From contig JBJECY010000092.1 of the NCBI GenBank assembly GCA_051871515.1, forward strand, positions 1 to 34,412: a stretch of DNA of 34,412 bases. The letters are read 5' to 3'. Positions within the stretch are counted from its first letter, which is position 1; the number at the start of each line of letters is the position of its first letter. Positions 8,597-16,032 of this stretch are shown here, in pieces. Below the pieces are notes generated by a model, which was given only the letters and a program-made list of their open reading frames with translations, searched no databases and was not told where the DNA came from. A program made the translations under genes and the position numbers. The DNA is from SFTJ01 sp051871515 (GTDB lineage Bacteria; Bacteroidota; Bacteroidia; Bacteroidales; Muribaculaceae).

Positions 8597-9571
8597 TCAA
8601 TACATCCACTTGAGCGTGGTGCCCTGCTCACCAACGTGCAGCTGCACGGTTGCCCCCTGTATCATGGGGAAGTTGCGCTCGGTGTGGCCGCAAGGGAACT
8701 TGTAGCACACCGGAATATTGTAGTTTTTGAGGATGCTATGGAACATCTCCTCGGCGGTGTTGAAGTCGGCGGTGGGGCGATATCCGCTGAAGTCGCCCAG
8801 AATCACGCCTTTCACCCTTGCAATCACGCCTCGCGCCACAAGCTGATAAAACATGCGGTTGAGGTGTTCAAGGTTCTCATCGATGTCTTCAATAAAGAGC
8901 ACGAGGTCGTTGGGCAGCGCCAGCATGTCGAAAGGCGAGCCGGCAATCGAGGTCACGAGCGAGAGATTGCCGCCCACCAGCACTCCGGTGGCGGTTCCGT
9001 ATTGGTTAAACTGCTCGGGCGCAAGCTCGTAGGTGGGCAAGCGGCCATTGAGTATGTCGCGCAGCAGACTGTCGCACTCGTGCGTGCCGCCGCTGCGGTT
9101 AAGGTGTTCAAGCATGTGGGCATGCAGGCTCATCACGCCCTGGCGCACCATAGCGCCGTGCACGGCAGTGATGTCGCTGTAGCCGATGAGCCACTTGGGA
9201 TTCTGCTTGATGAGCGCATTGTTGGCAACCAGCAGCTCCTGTATTGAGCCGTAGCCGCCGCGGGTGCACATGATTGCCTTGATTGAATCGGCGGCAAACG
9301 CCCATTCCAAATCGGTGCGGCGCTCGTTGATGTCGCCGGCATAGTTGCCCTGCTGATTCATGGCGTTCTTGCCCAACACAGGCACAAAGCCCCATTGGCG
9401 CAGCACCTCCATACCGCCCTCAACATATTCCCGCTCGGGCCAACTGGCGGGCGAGATGATGGCGATGCGGTCGCCCGGTTGCAACGGAGCCGGCCGCGTA
9501 ATCTCCTGAGCACCGGCAGCGATGCCCGGCATCGACGCCAGCAGAATCATTATAATCGCAAAATATTTCAT
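8597..9571 (-). CDS. LD-carboxypeptidase (peptidase family S66), muramoyltetrapeptide carboxypeptidase
   Basis: Cleaves the L,D-peptide bond before the terminal D-alanine of murein tetrapeptides during cell-wall recycling or remodelling. The S66 signature is clear: LQPGDRIAIISPAS near the N terminus, the nucleophile Ser in GYSDIT (Ser136), the Glu of LFIEDIDE (Glu232) and the His of PCGHTERNFP (His300), numbered from the upstream ATG at 9583, so the Ser-Glu-His triad is complete. MCTRGGYGS and VLVGGNLSLV are also family-typical. The ATG at 9571 starts directly at a signal peptide (KYFAIIMILLASMPGIAAGA), so the enzyme is probably exported to the periplasm, unlike cytoplasmic E. coli LdcA. It sits 36-69 bp upstream of the channel gene on the same strand, behind a Bacteroidetes-type promoter. 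Confidence 0.92.
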   Translation of the reverse strand: MKYFAIIMILLASMPGIAAGAQEITRPAPLQPGDRIAIISPASWPEREYVEGGMEVLRQWGFVPVLGKNAMNQQGNYAGDINERRTDLEWAFAADSIKAIMCTRGGYGSIQELLVANNALIKQNPKWLIGYSDITAVHGAMVRQGVMSLHAHMLEHLNRSGGTHECDSLLRDILNGRLPTYELAPEQFNQYGTATGVLVGGNLSLVTSIAGSPFDMLALPNDLVLFIEDIDENLEHLNRMFYQLVARGVIARVKGVILGDFSGYRPTADFNTAEEMFHSILKNYNIPVCYKFPCGHTERNFPMIQGATVQLHVGEQGTTLKWMY

Positions 9572-9632
9572 TTCACTTGACACTTCAACTTATATCTATA
9601 AGGTTAATTGCACGGTTTCTTCTCTCTCTACG

Positions 9633-9659
9633 GTTGTTTGCAACTGCACTGCAAACAAC
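9633..9659 (-). promoter_or_regulatory. Stem-loop at the predicted 5' end of the carboxypeptidase transcript
   Basis: GTTGTTTGCA at 9633-9642 and TGCAAACAAC at 9650-9659 form a perfect 10-bp stem with a 7-nt loop. The -7 box ends at 9665, so the predicted transcript begins almost exactly at this stem. It could protect the mRNA 5' end or be an operator overlapping the start site (inference). Confidence 0.5.
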
Positions 9660-9664
9660 GAACG

Positions 9665-9696
9665 CAAAGTTACTAACATTTTGCCAACCTGACAAT
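9665..9696 (-). promoter_or_regulatory. Promoter of the carboxypeptidase-channel operon
   Basis: On the minus strand TAACTTTG (9672-9665) matches the Bacteroidetes -7 consensus, and ATTG (9696-9693) lies at the -33 position with 20-bp spacing. Start of transcription would be near 9658. Confidence 0.6.
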
Positions 9697-9747
9697 AAGA
9701 GTTGCGTGCAATATATTTGTTAAATGGCGCTGAACATCAGCATAACG

Positions 9748-10599
9748 TCATTCAATGCGCAAAGTTGCCACCACGGGGTTATGGTCGCTGAGCATGGCGC
9801 CGGGCTGCTCGGACGGAACGTTCACCGCCACCACCTGCACTGCCTTGCTCACCATCACAAAGTCAATCACCGAGCGTTGCTGCATGGGCAGTGTGCCATA
9901 GTTGTGCCATGTGTAGGGCGCGCCCTGCCGCTGCAAGGCAGTCTTTGCGGCATCGTTAAGCCCTGCGGCAATCATCGTGGCATAGGCATCGCCGCGGTCG
10001 GTGTCGTTGAAGTCGCCGGTGACCACCACATTGCCTCCTTGTGCCACCTGGGGCAGCTTAGCCGCAATGAGAGCCGCGCCCTCGCGGCGCGCCACCGCTC
10101 CCAAATGGTCGAGGTGAGTGTTAACCACGGTCAACTCCTTGCCGCTGAGGCGGTGCTGAAGGCGTGCCCACACCGCCCGGCGTGCATAAGCGCCATCCCA
10201 GCCCTTAACCAGGAAATCGTCGGGGTCGGGAGCAAGGGCAAAACAGCCCCATTTGAGCACCTTCACCTGTGCGGTATCAACAAAGATGGCATTGACGCCG
10301 CCATCGCTGGCATGCACCGGGGCATATCCCGGCAAAAGGTTGAGCAACTGGGCATCCATGCTGCCCACAAGCTCCTGCGAGCACACCACGGCAATGCGCT
10401 CGGCGGTGATGAAACGGGCAATGCGGTGCATGCGCTGCTGCCAGTTGCAAGTGCTGTCCTGCTCGGGCACGTCGCACCGCATATTGAAGGAAGCACACGT
10501 CAGCTCACCTGAGCCGCCCTGCCCCACCGCGCCGCGGCTGCCGCCGCACGAGCACATCATCACAGCCACCACGCTAAGCGTAAATGCCAAAAGTTTCAT
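9748..10599 (-). CDS. Endonuclease/exonuclease/phosphatase-family lipoprotein
   Basis: A metal-dependent phosphoesterase of the EEP (DNase I/sphingomyelinase-like) superfamily. Motifs in order: SFNMRCD near the mature N terminus (metal-site Asn), VCSQE (metal-site Glu), VVNTHLDHLG (catalytic His), VVTGDFNDT (Asp/Asn pair), VIDFVMVS and the terminal SDHNPVVATL (general-base His), so the active site looks intact. The ATG at 10599 opens a lipoprotein-like signal (KLLAFTLSVVAVMMCSCGG); the lipidated Cys is ambiguous because two are present and neither fits the lipobox perfectly. An in-frame start 20 codons upstream would spoil this signal. The substrate cannot be told from sequence: nucleic acid, phospholipid and sugar phosphate are all possible. 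It is separated from the next gene by 164 bp containing that gene's own promoter, and it is divergent from amtB. A -7-like box (TATATTTG, 10651-10644) lies upstream without a clear -33. Confidence 0.88.
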   Translation of the reverse strand: MKLLAFTLSVVAVMMCSCGGSRGAVGQGGSGELTCASFNMRCDVPEQDSTCNWQQRMHRIARFITAERIAVVCSQELVGSMDAQLLNLLPGYAPVHASDGGVNAIFVDTAQVKVLKWGCFALAPDPDDFLVKGWDGAYARRAVWARLQHRLSGKELTVVNTHLDHLGAVARREGAALIAAKLPQVAQGGNVVVTGDFNDTDRGDAYATMIAAGLNDAAKTALQRQGAPYTWHNYGTLPMQQRSVIDFVMVSKAVQVVAVNVPSEQPGAMLSDHNPVVATLRIE

Positions 10600-10767
10600 A
10601 GCTTTTTCCTCGTTTGTTATGTTGAACACCTGTTTTTTTATTGCAAATATAGTCATCATGCGGTGCTTTGGCGCTCATCTTCACCACATTATTTTGTTTC
10701 ACAATCAGGCAATTGAGTAGCAAAAATCAAGCAATTTCACTTTTTTATTAAACATTTTGCCATATTA

Positions 10768-10799
10768 TTTGCATTTTTGATGGCAATAATGTAACTTTG
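10768..10799 (+). promoter_or_regulatory. Promoter of the ammonium transporter gene
   Basis: TTTG at 10768-10771 and TAACTTTG at 10792-10799 match both Bacteroidetes sigma-factor elements exactly, at 20-bp spacing. The predicted leader to the ATG at 10911 is about 100 nt. Confidence 0.75.
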
Positions 10800-10910
10800 T
10801 GGGCGAAATAGGTTGCAATTAGCAAATTTTTGTAGCCAATGAAGTTGCTTTTTGATTGTTTTAGGTTAAAGAAACTTAGTCACAATAGGATTATTAAATT
10901 TTTTGCAACA

Positions 10911-12323
10911 ATGAAGATTAAGAAAAGATGGTTTGTACTGTTTTGCTTTACGGCACTATTCAGTATTTTAGGTTTATTCACCAGCGACTATGCCGGTGAT
11001 TTCTCGCTTCCGGGCGATTTGAGTGCAGTTGACTATGCCAACATAGCATGGATGATAACAGCCACCATATTTGTGCTGATGATGACGCCCGGACTGGCGT
11101 TTTTCTATGGCGGAATGGTGCGCGCCAAAAACGTGATTAGCACCATGCTTCAAAGCTTCATAGTGATGGGCATAGTGAGCGTGATATGGGTGGCGTTTGG
11201 TTTTAGTCTGGCGTTTGGCGACGACATAGGCGGCGTGATAGGCAACCCGGCGCAGTTTTTCATGCTCAACAACGTGGGCTGCGGCAACATGGCCGGAGCC
11301 GACACCTCGCAGATTGGCATATTCACCACCTCCATTCCGCTGGTGCTGTTTGCACTCTTTCAAATGAAATTTGCCATCATCACGCCATCGCTCATCACCG
11401 GCTCGTTTGCCGAGAGGGTTAAATTCTCGGGCTATGTGATATTCATGGCGCTGTGGGTGATACTGGTGTATTGTCCGCTTGCCCACTGGACGTGGCACCC
11501 CGAGGGGTTCCTTGGCAAGATGCATGTGCACGACTTTGCCGGCGGCATAGTGGTTCACGCGGCGAGTGGCGTAGCCGCCCTTGCAGGCGCATTGTTTCTT
11601 GGTCCGCGCCGCAACGACGAGGGCAAAGCCGCCAACATCCCCTTTGTGCTGCTTGGTGCCGCCATGCTGTGGTTAGGATGGTTTGGCTTTAACGGCGGCA
11701 GCTCACTGGCAGCCGATGGCATAGCGCTTGCCGCATTCCTCAACACCAACACGGCAGCAGCCACCGCCATGGTGGCATGGATATTCTTTGACTGCGTGCT
11801 GGGCCGCCGTCCTTCGGCCATGGGAGCCGCCGTGGCTGCCGTGGTGGGACTGGTTGCCATCACGCCGTGCGCCGGATGGGTCACCGTGGGTCAAAGCATG
11901 TTCATAGCCTTTGTGATTGCCCTCATCTGCAACTTTGCCGTCACCTATAAGGCGAAGAAGCACATGTTCGACGATGCCCTCGACGTGTTCCCCACCCACG
12001 GTGTGGGTGGTATTGTGGGCAGCATACTCACCGGCGTTTTTGCTTACAGCTATTTCTTCCCCGACGCAGCCACAGCCGAGATTTCGCATTGGCAATTCTT
12101 CCTTAACCACGTTTTGGCAGTGGCATTGGTGTGCGGCTACACCTTTGTGATGTCGTATGGGCTTTATTGGTTCACCGGCAAGATGGTGCGGTTGCGCGTG
12201 TCGGCAGGCAGCGAGCGCATTGGGCTCGACATCTCGCAGCACAGCGAGGAATATGGCATCGATGCCCTCAGCGAGCACACCGAGCTCGACGAGGAAACGC
12301 CGCAAAGCCCCGACAAACAATAA
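10911..12323 (+). CDS. amtB: AmtB-type ammonium transporter
   Basis: Inner-membrane channel for ammonium/ammonia uptake, 470 residues from the ATG at 10911. An upstream ATG at 10839 would add 24 polar residues before the natural membrane-targeting start (MKIKKRWFVLFCF). Eleven or so membrane segments are visible. Family landmarks are TPGLAFFYGGMVRAKNV in the first helices, FGDDIGG, the first pore histidine in DFAGGIVVHAASG (His216), NGGSSLAADG, the second pore histidine in VFPTHGVGGIVG (His363), and a C-terminal cytoplasmic tail with RIGLDISQHSEEYG, the conserved element that contacts PII proteins in the family. No glnK (PII) gene is adjacent, which is less usual. The gene has its own promoter and appears monocistronic, with a terminator about 150 bp downstream. 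Confidence 0.96.
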   Translation: MKIKKRWFVLFCFTALFSILGLFTSDYAGDFSLPGDLSAVDYANIAWMITATIFVLMMTPGLAFFYGGMVRAKNVISTMLQSFIVMGIVSVIWVAFGFSLAFGDDIGGVIGNPAQFFMLNNVGCGNMAGADTSQIGIFTTSIPLVLFALFQMKFAIITPSLITGSFAERVKFSGYVIFMALWVILVYCPLAHWTWHPEGFLGKMHVHDFAGGIVVHAASGVAALAGALFLGPRRNDEGKAANIPFVLLGAAMLWLGWFGFNGGSSLAADGIALAAFLNTNTAAATAMVAWIFFDCVLGRRPSAMGAAVAAVVGLVAITPCAGWVTVGQSMFIAFVIALICNFAVTYKAKKHMFDDALDVFPTHGVGGIVGSILTGVFAYSYFFPDAATAEISHWQFFLNHVLAVALVCGYTFVMSYGLYWFTGKMVRLRVSAGSERIGLDISQHSEEYGIDALSEHTELDEETPQSPDKQ

Positions 12324-12472
12324 TCTGAACAAACCCAGCCGCCCTGGCGGCATAAAATGTAGAGTATATTGGTTAATCGAAATAGACTTCCTTAAATTGG
12401 CGTCTGATACCAGAAAACGACATATTCTGTTTTATATTGCCTATATTGAAAGGCATAAGGTAGCATGACAGC

Positions 12473-12515
12473 GAGGTGCAGCCACTGAGTGATTCAGCAG
12501 CGCACCTCTTTTTTT
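12473..12515 (+). terminator. Rho-independent terminator downstream of amtB
   Basis: GAGGTGC (12473-12479) pairs with GCACCTC (12502-12508), with an inner CTGA/TCAG stem and seven T directly after the right arm. Confidence 0.87.
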
Positions 12516-12831
12516 GCGGCAAAGCGTAATCGGCATGGGGCATTTTCTTTCCGACACACTTTTTGATGAGTTATCCTCGCCGCCACGGTTTTTTGCCGCC
12601 CCGTTTTTTGAAATCCCCCCACGTTTTTACGATGCACTGAGCAAAAAAATATGACAGCGCTTGCCCCAATTCAGGCAGCAAAAACCGGCACCGCAAGCGA
12701 ACAAACGCCAACACATTAATATACAACACATTATTAATATAAATAAGCACAATACGCCCGCGCCACTCGGCAACAAAAAATAATGCAACGCAATAATAAA
12801 AAAATGCAACATCGCTTTGGCGGCTATTGCC

Positions 12832-12839
12832 TAACTTTG
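12832..12839 (+). promoter_or_regulatory. Putative -7 box of the GH95-like gene
   Basis: TAACTTTG fully matches TAnnTTTG and lies 46 bp before the ATG at 12886. No TTTG is present at the optimal -33 distance; one at 12816-12819 is only 12 bp away. Confidence 0.45.
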
Positions 12840-12885
12840 CAACCTAAGCTGAACAAATCTCAAAGAAACACAAATCAATACAAAA

Positions 12886-15219
12886 ATGGCAATGAAACGA
12901 ATTGTGATGTGTGGCGCCATGTTGCTGTTGGCAACCATGAGCGTTGTTGCCAAACAAGGCAAAGTGACGGCTTTTCTGCCCAACCACACCGGCGAATGGA
13001 CCTCAACACCCAAGCACATGCCCACCACGTTGGCTCCCGACGGCGCCATCTGCGGCAACGGCGACATGGGTATGGTGTTTGGCGGCGAACCACGCCACCA
13101 AGTGATATATTTCTCAAAAACCGACTTCTGGAAAGCGCTCAACGGCTACCCTAACGGCGGTCCGTGCCTTGTGGGCAGGCTCAACATCCGTGCCAATGAC
13201 CTTGACAGCGCAAGCTATCACCTCACCCAAAGCATCAACCACGCCACAGTGAGCGGCACATTTGCCAACGCCGACCGCAGCTACAGCATGGAGGCATGGT
13301 GCGCCGCCACACGCAACCTTGCCGTGGTGACACTCACCGCCGGCAACGCTCCGGTGCAACTGAGCGTGGACTTTGAGAGCGACAAGGGACGCGGCGCCAC
13401 CGTGACCACAGGCCGCAAAGCCGACGTCAGCTGGACCGTGCGCCAGTTTAAGGGCGACACCCTACTGTGGGATTCGGGCGTGGCAGTGGCTCTGAGGGTG
13501 ATGGGCGCCGAAGCGCAAAACATCAGCTTGAAGCCGCACCAAAGCGCCACCGTACTAGTGCAAGTGTGCTCGTCGGAGCAAAACGCCGACTTCCTCGACG
13601 ATGCCATCAGCCTTGTTGAGGATCTCACCACGGCAAAACTGGCACAGGTGCGCAAACAGCACACCGAGTGGTGGAACAACTTCTGGAGCCAATCGCAAGT
13701 GCATCTGGGCGATGCCGACCTTGAGAAATATTACTACGGCTCACATTATCTGCTGGCTTGTTGCAGCCGCAACCCGCTCTTCCCGCCGGGGCTGTGGGGC
13801 ACAACACTCACCACCGACCTGCCGGCTTGGGCAGGCGACTATCACCTCAACTACAACCACCAAGCTCCGTGGTGGGGCGTGTACTCATCGAACCACATTG
13901 AAATCTCCGAGCCTTTTGACGCGCCAATCTTGCAATACATGATACACGGCGCATCGCACGCGCAAAAGTTCCTCAACTGCCGCGGCGTTTACTACCCCGT
14001 GGGCATTGGGCCAAAAGGATTCTGCACCAGCATGTATCCGCTCACCCCGCAAGCCATGATGAGAACCTACGGCATCGACGAGACCGGACTTGAAGGCGGA
14101 TTTATGTTCTTAGGACAAAAAAGCGACGCCACATTCTGCACCGCAAACATGTTTATGCGCTTTTATCACACCTACGATGCCGAGTATGCACGCAAGGTGT
14201 ATCCCTTTGTGCGCGCCGTTGCCGACTTCTGGGAGGACTACCTCACCTACGAGGATGGTCGCTACGTGAGCCGTAACGACAACTTCTGGGAAGTGGGTCC
14301 CTGGGAAGGCCGCGACTATAAGAAATACTTTGGCGACATCAACCCCACCGTGTCACTGGGTCTGTGCCGCATGCTCTTTAAGGGCATCATTGACATGAGC
14401 ACCTATCTTGACGTTGATGCCAACCGCCGCGAGCAGTGGCAACACATCCTTGACCATCTGAGCCCCATTGCCACCACCACCGTCAACGGCATCACCCGTG
14501 TGAAGGCGTGCGAGGGCGGCAACGGCTCGGGCAGCATCACCGCACCCGGCTTTGGCCGCGTGATGATGCACGGACTGGTGTTCCCGGCTGGCGTGAGCGG
14601 ACATTTCACCGACCCCGAATTTGCAAAAATACTGCTCAACGAGCTTAACACTTGGGATGGACCAAACGAGTTTGCCCACTACGAGTGGCGCGATGCCCGT
14701 TGGGACAACATGAGCAACGGTCTCGAAACATATTTCACCTCGGCGGCACGGCTGGGATACGACGGCGAGAAACTGCTTGCCAAACTCAAAGAGCGCATCG
14801 CCAAATCGGCACAGACCAATATGTGGATTACACAAGGGGGTGGCGGCATAGAGTGCTTCAGCGCAGTGCCCTCATGCATCAACGAGATGCTGCTGCAAGG
14901 CTACGAAGGAATCATCAGGCTATTCCCCACTTGGCCCAAGCAACGCTCCGCCTCGTTCACCAACCTGCGCACCTTCGGCGCATTTCTGGTTTCGGCATCG
15001 TGCAGCAACGGCTCCGTTGAGGGTGCAACAATAGTGAGCCTAAAAGGGCAACCATGCAAACTGCTTAACCCATGGCCCGAGCAGGGTTGCACTGTGGTGC
15101 GCGCAAACGGCAAACGCATCACCACCAACAACAAAGTAATTGAGCTAACCACATCGGGCAACGAAGTGCTGAAACTGATGCCTGCAAAATCTGCCGCACG
15201 CAGCAATAGCAAAAAATAA
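12886..15219 (+). CDS. Secreted six-hairpin glycosidase, GH95-like
   Basis: A 777-residue exported protein with a signal peptide (about residues 1-22, MKRIVMCGAMLLLATMSVVA after the first two residues). The layout resembles GH95 (alpha-L-fucosidase/alpha-L-galactosidase): an N-terminal beta-sandwich domain (to about residue 250) with DGAICGNGDMGMVFGG, a linker helix (EWWNNFWSQSQVHL), then an (alpha/alpha)6 barrel. PAWAGDYHLNYNHQAPWWG matches the GH95 segment carrying two catalytic-site Asn (here Asn322 and Asn324), and INEMLLQGYEGIIRLFPTWP matches the end of the barrel. However the GH95 segment that normally reads like DGNFG is replaced by QGGGGIECFS, so activity and exact family are uncertain. 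No lipobox or T9SS tail, so probably periplasmic or released. It is not in an operon. I am confident of a six-hairpin carbohydrate enzyme and less so of GH95 itself. Confidence 0.8.
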   Translation: MAMKRIVMCGAMLLLATMSVVAKQGKVTAFLPNHTGEWTSTPKHMPTTLAPDGAICGNGDMGMVFGGEPRHQVIYFSKTDFWKALNGYPNGGPCLVGRLNIRANDLDSASYHLTQSINHATVSGTFANADRSYSMEAWCAATRNLAVVTLTAGNAPVQLSVDFESDKGRGATVTTGRKADVSWTVRQFKGDTLLWDSGVAVALRVMGAEAQNISLKPHQSATVLVQVCSSEQNADFLDDAISLVEDLTTAKLAQVRKQHTEWWNNFWSQSQVHLGDADLEKYYYGSHYLLACCSRNPLFPPGLWGTTLTTDLPAWAGDYHLNYNHQAPWWGVYSSNHIEISEPFDAPILQYMIHGASHAQKFLNCRGVYYPVGIGPKGFCTSMYPLTPQAMMRTYGIDETGLEGGFMFLGQKSDATFCTANMFMRFYHTYDAEYARKVYPFVRAVADFWEDYLTYEDGRYVSRNDNFWEVGPWEGRDYKKYFGDINPTVSLGLCRMLFKGIIDMSTYLDVDANRREQWQHILDHLSPIATTTVNGITRVKACEGGNGSGSITAPGFGRVMMHGLVFPAGVSGHFTDPEFAKILLNELNTWDGPNEFAHYEWRDARWDNMSNGLETYFTSAARLGYDGEKLLAKLKERIAKSAQTNMWITQGGGGIECFSAVPSCINEMLLQGYEGIIRLFPTWPKQRSASFTNLRTFGAFLVSASCSNGSVEGATIVSLKGQPCKLLNPWPEQGCTVVRANGKRITTNNKVIELTTSGNEVLKLMPAKSAARSNSKK

Positions 15220-15435
15220 CATCAGGCGACAAATAGATTTTCACCGAGCATCCGTGGCAGGGCGCATACTCTCCAGCCACGGTGTGCTCAGGCACAAAAC
15301 AGACATCTTTAATATATCTCCCTCCCCATTAAACTTATTCACTCAGGCTGATGATGCACTCACCACACACAAAAAGCTTATGGCTTGCGCCAATGCGCAA
15401 CCTTTTTAATAGCAGCCGCGAGATTTACTTCACAA

Positions 15436-15694
15436 TTAACATTTAACAACTTTCACATTTTATTGTTTTGCAAGATGCAAATTTCACCTATTAACATTTA
15501 ACACCTAATCCTTACAGCTGCCGTGGGAATCACATCGCAATTAACATTTAACAAATATCCATTTTTATTGCTTTGTAAAAAACAAATTTCACCCATTAAC
15601 ATTTAACACCTAATCCTTACAGCTGCCGTGGGAATCACATCACAATTAACATTTAACAAATATCCATTTTTATTGTTTTGTAAAAAGCAAGTTT
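15436..15694. repeat. 105-bp tandem repeat, about 2.5 copies
   Basis: The 13-mer TTAACATTTAACA occurs at 15436, 15491, 15541, 15596 and 15646, i.e. with alternating spacing 55, 50, 55, 50, which defines a 105-bp unit. The shared interior includes CTAATCCTTACAGCTGCCGT followed by GGGAATCACATC (copies near 15505 and 15610) and TTTTATTG-x-TTTG. A more diverged copy seems to precede 15436. The 13-mer itself is two near-copies of TTAACA. Confidence 0.85.
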
Positions 15695-15957
15695 CACCCC
15701 CCGGGGCGAATGTCTGCTGTTTGGCATTTCGCCGTTGACGTAATCACTTGTGTATTGGTGTTTTAATCTGCTTATTGCGAAAAGTTTAGATAAAAAAACT
15801 GGAGCGCTGCCACCACCTTTTTAGGTGTGCCGCCAAATACGTTTTTTATTTATGCAAAAAACAAAAATCAAATTTACCCTCAATTTTTCTTATTTTTTTA
15901 TTGAAAACCCTCTTAAAAAGGTGTTTTTATCGATTTTTGTTAAATTTCCTCGCAATT

Positions 15958-15991
15958 TTTGTTGTTTTATCTAAAATTCTTATTACATTTG
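15958..15991 (+). promoter_or_regulatory. Promoter of the chitobiase-C/OB-fold protein gene
   Basis: TACATTTG at 15984-15991 is a full -7 match. TTTG at 15958-15961 (22 bp upstream) or the overlapping GTTG at 15961-15964 (19 bp) provides the -33 element. The predicted leader is about 35 nt. Confidence 0.6.
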
Positions 15992-16032
15992 TTGGCAAAT
16001 ATACTAGTCAAACGAATAAAAACAATCTTATC

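Larger units (their letters stand above)
12324..12885. other. Intergenic region after amtB
   Basis: No credible gene. A short GC hairpin without T tract follows amtB (12340-12353). The stretch 12360-12472 has no ORF and runs straight into a strong terminator at 12473-12515, so it is either a long amtB 3' UTR or a small RNA. The remaining DNA is AT-rich with the -7 box of the next gene at 12832-12839. Confidence 0.5.
15220..16032. other. Long intergenic region with tandem repeats and promoter
   Basis: No credible gene. It contains a stem-loop at 15246-15289 without T tract (possible 3' end of the GH95-like mRNA), a 105-bp tandem repeat at about 15436-15694, and the promoter of the next gene at 15958-15991. 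The bases from about 15780 to 16030 are very AT-rich. Confidence 0.6.

Noticed and set aside
7625..9247. A 540-codon plus-strand open frame antisense to the channel and carboxypeptidase genes.
   Set aside because: It is rich in His, Ala, Val and Glu as expected of a mirror frame of GC-biased coding DNA, has no domain, and spans two well-supported genes on the other strand.
12340..12353. GC-rich mini-hairpin right after amtB as its terminator.
   Set aside because: Its stem is five pairs and no T tract follows; the hairpin at 12473-12515 is a far better terminator.
15246..15289. Stem-loop CCGTGGC/GCCACGG after the GH95-like gene as an intrinsic terminator.
   Set aside because: The stem is interrupted and no T tract follows on the plus strand; it is noted only as a possible mRNA 3'-end structure.
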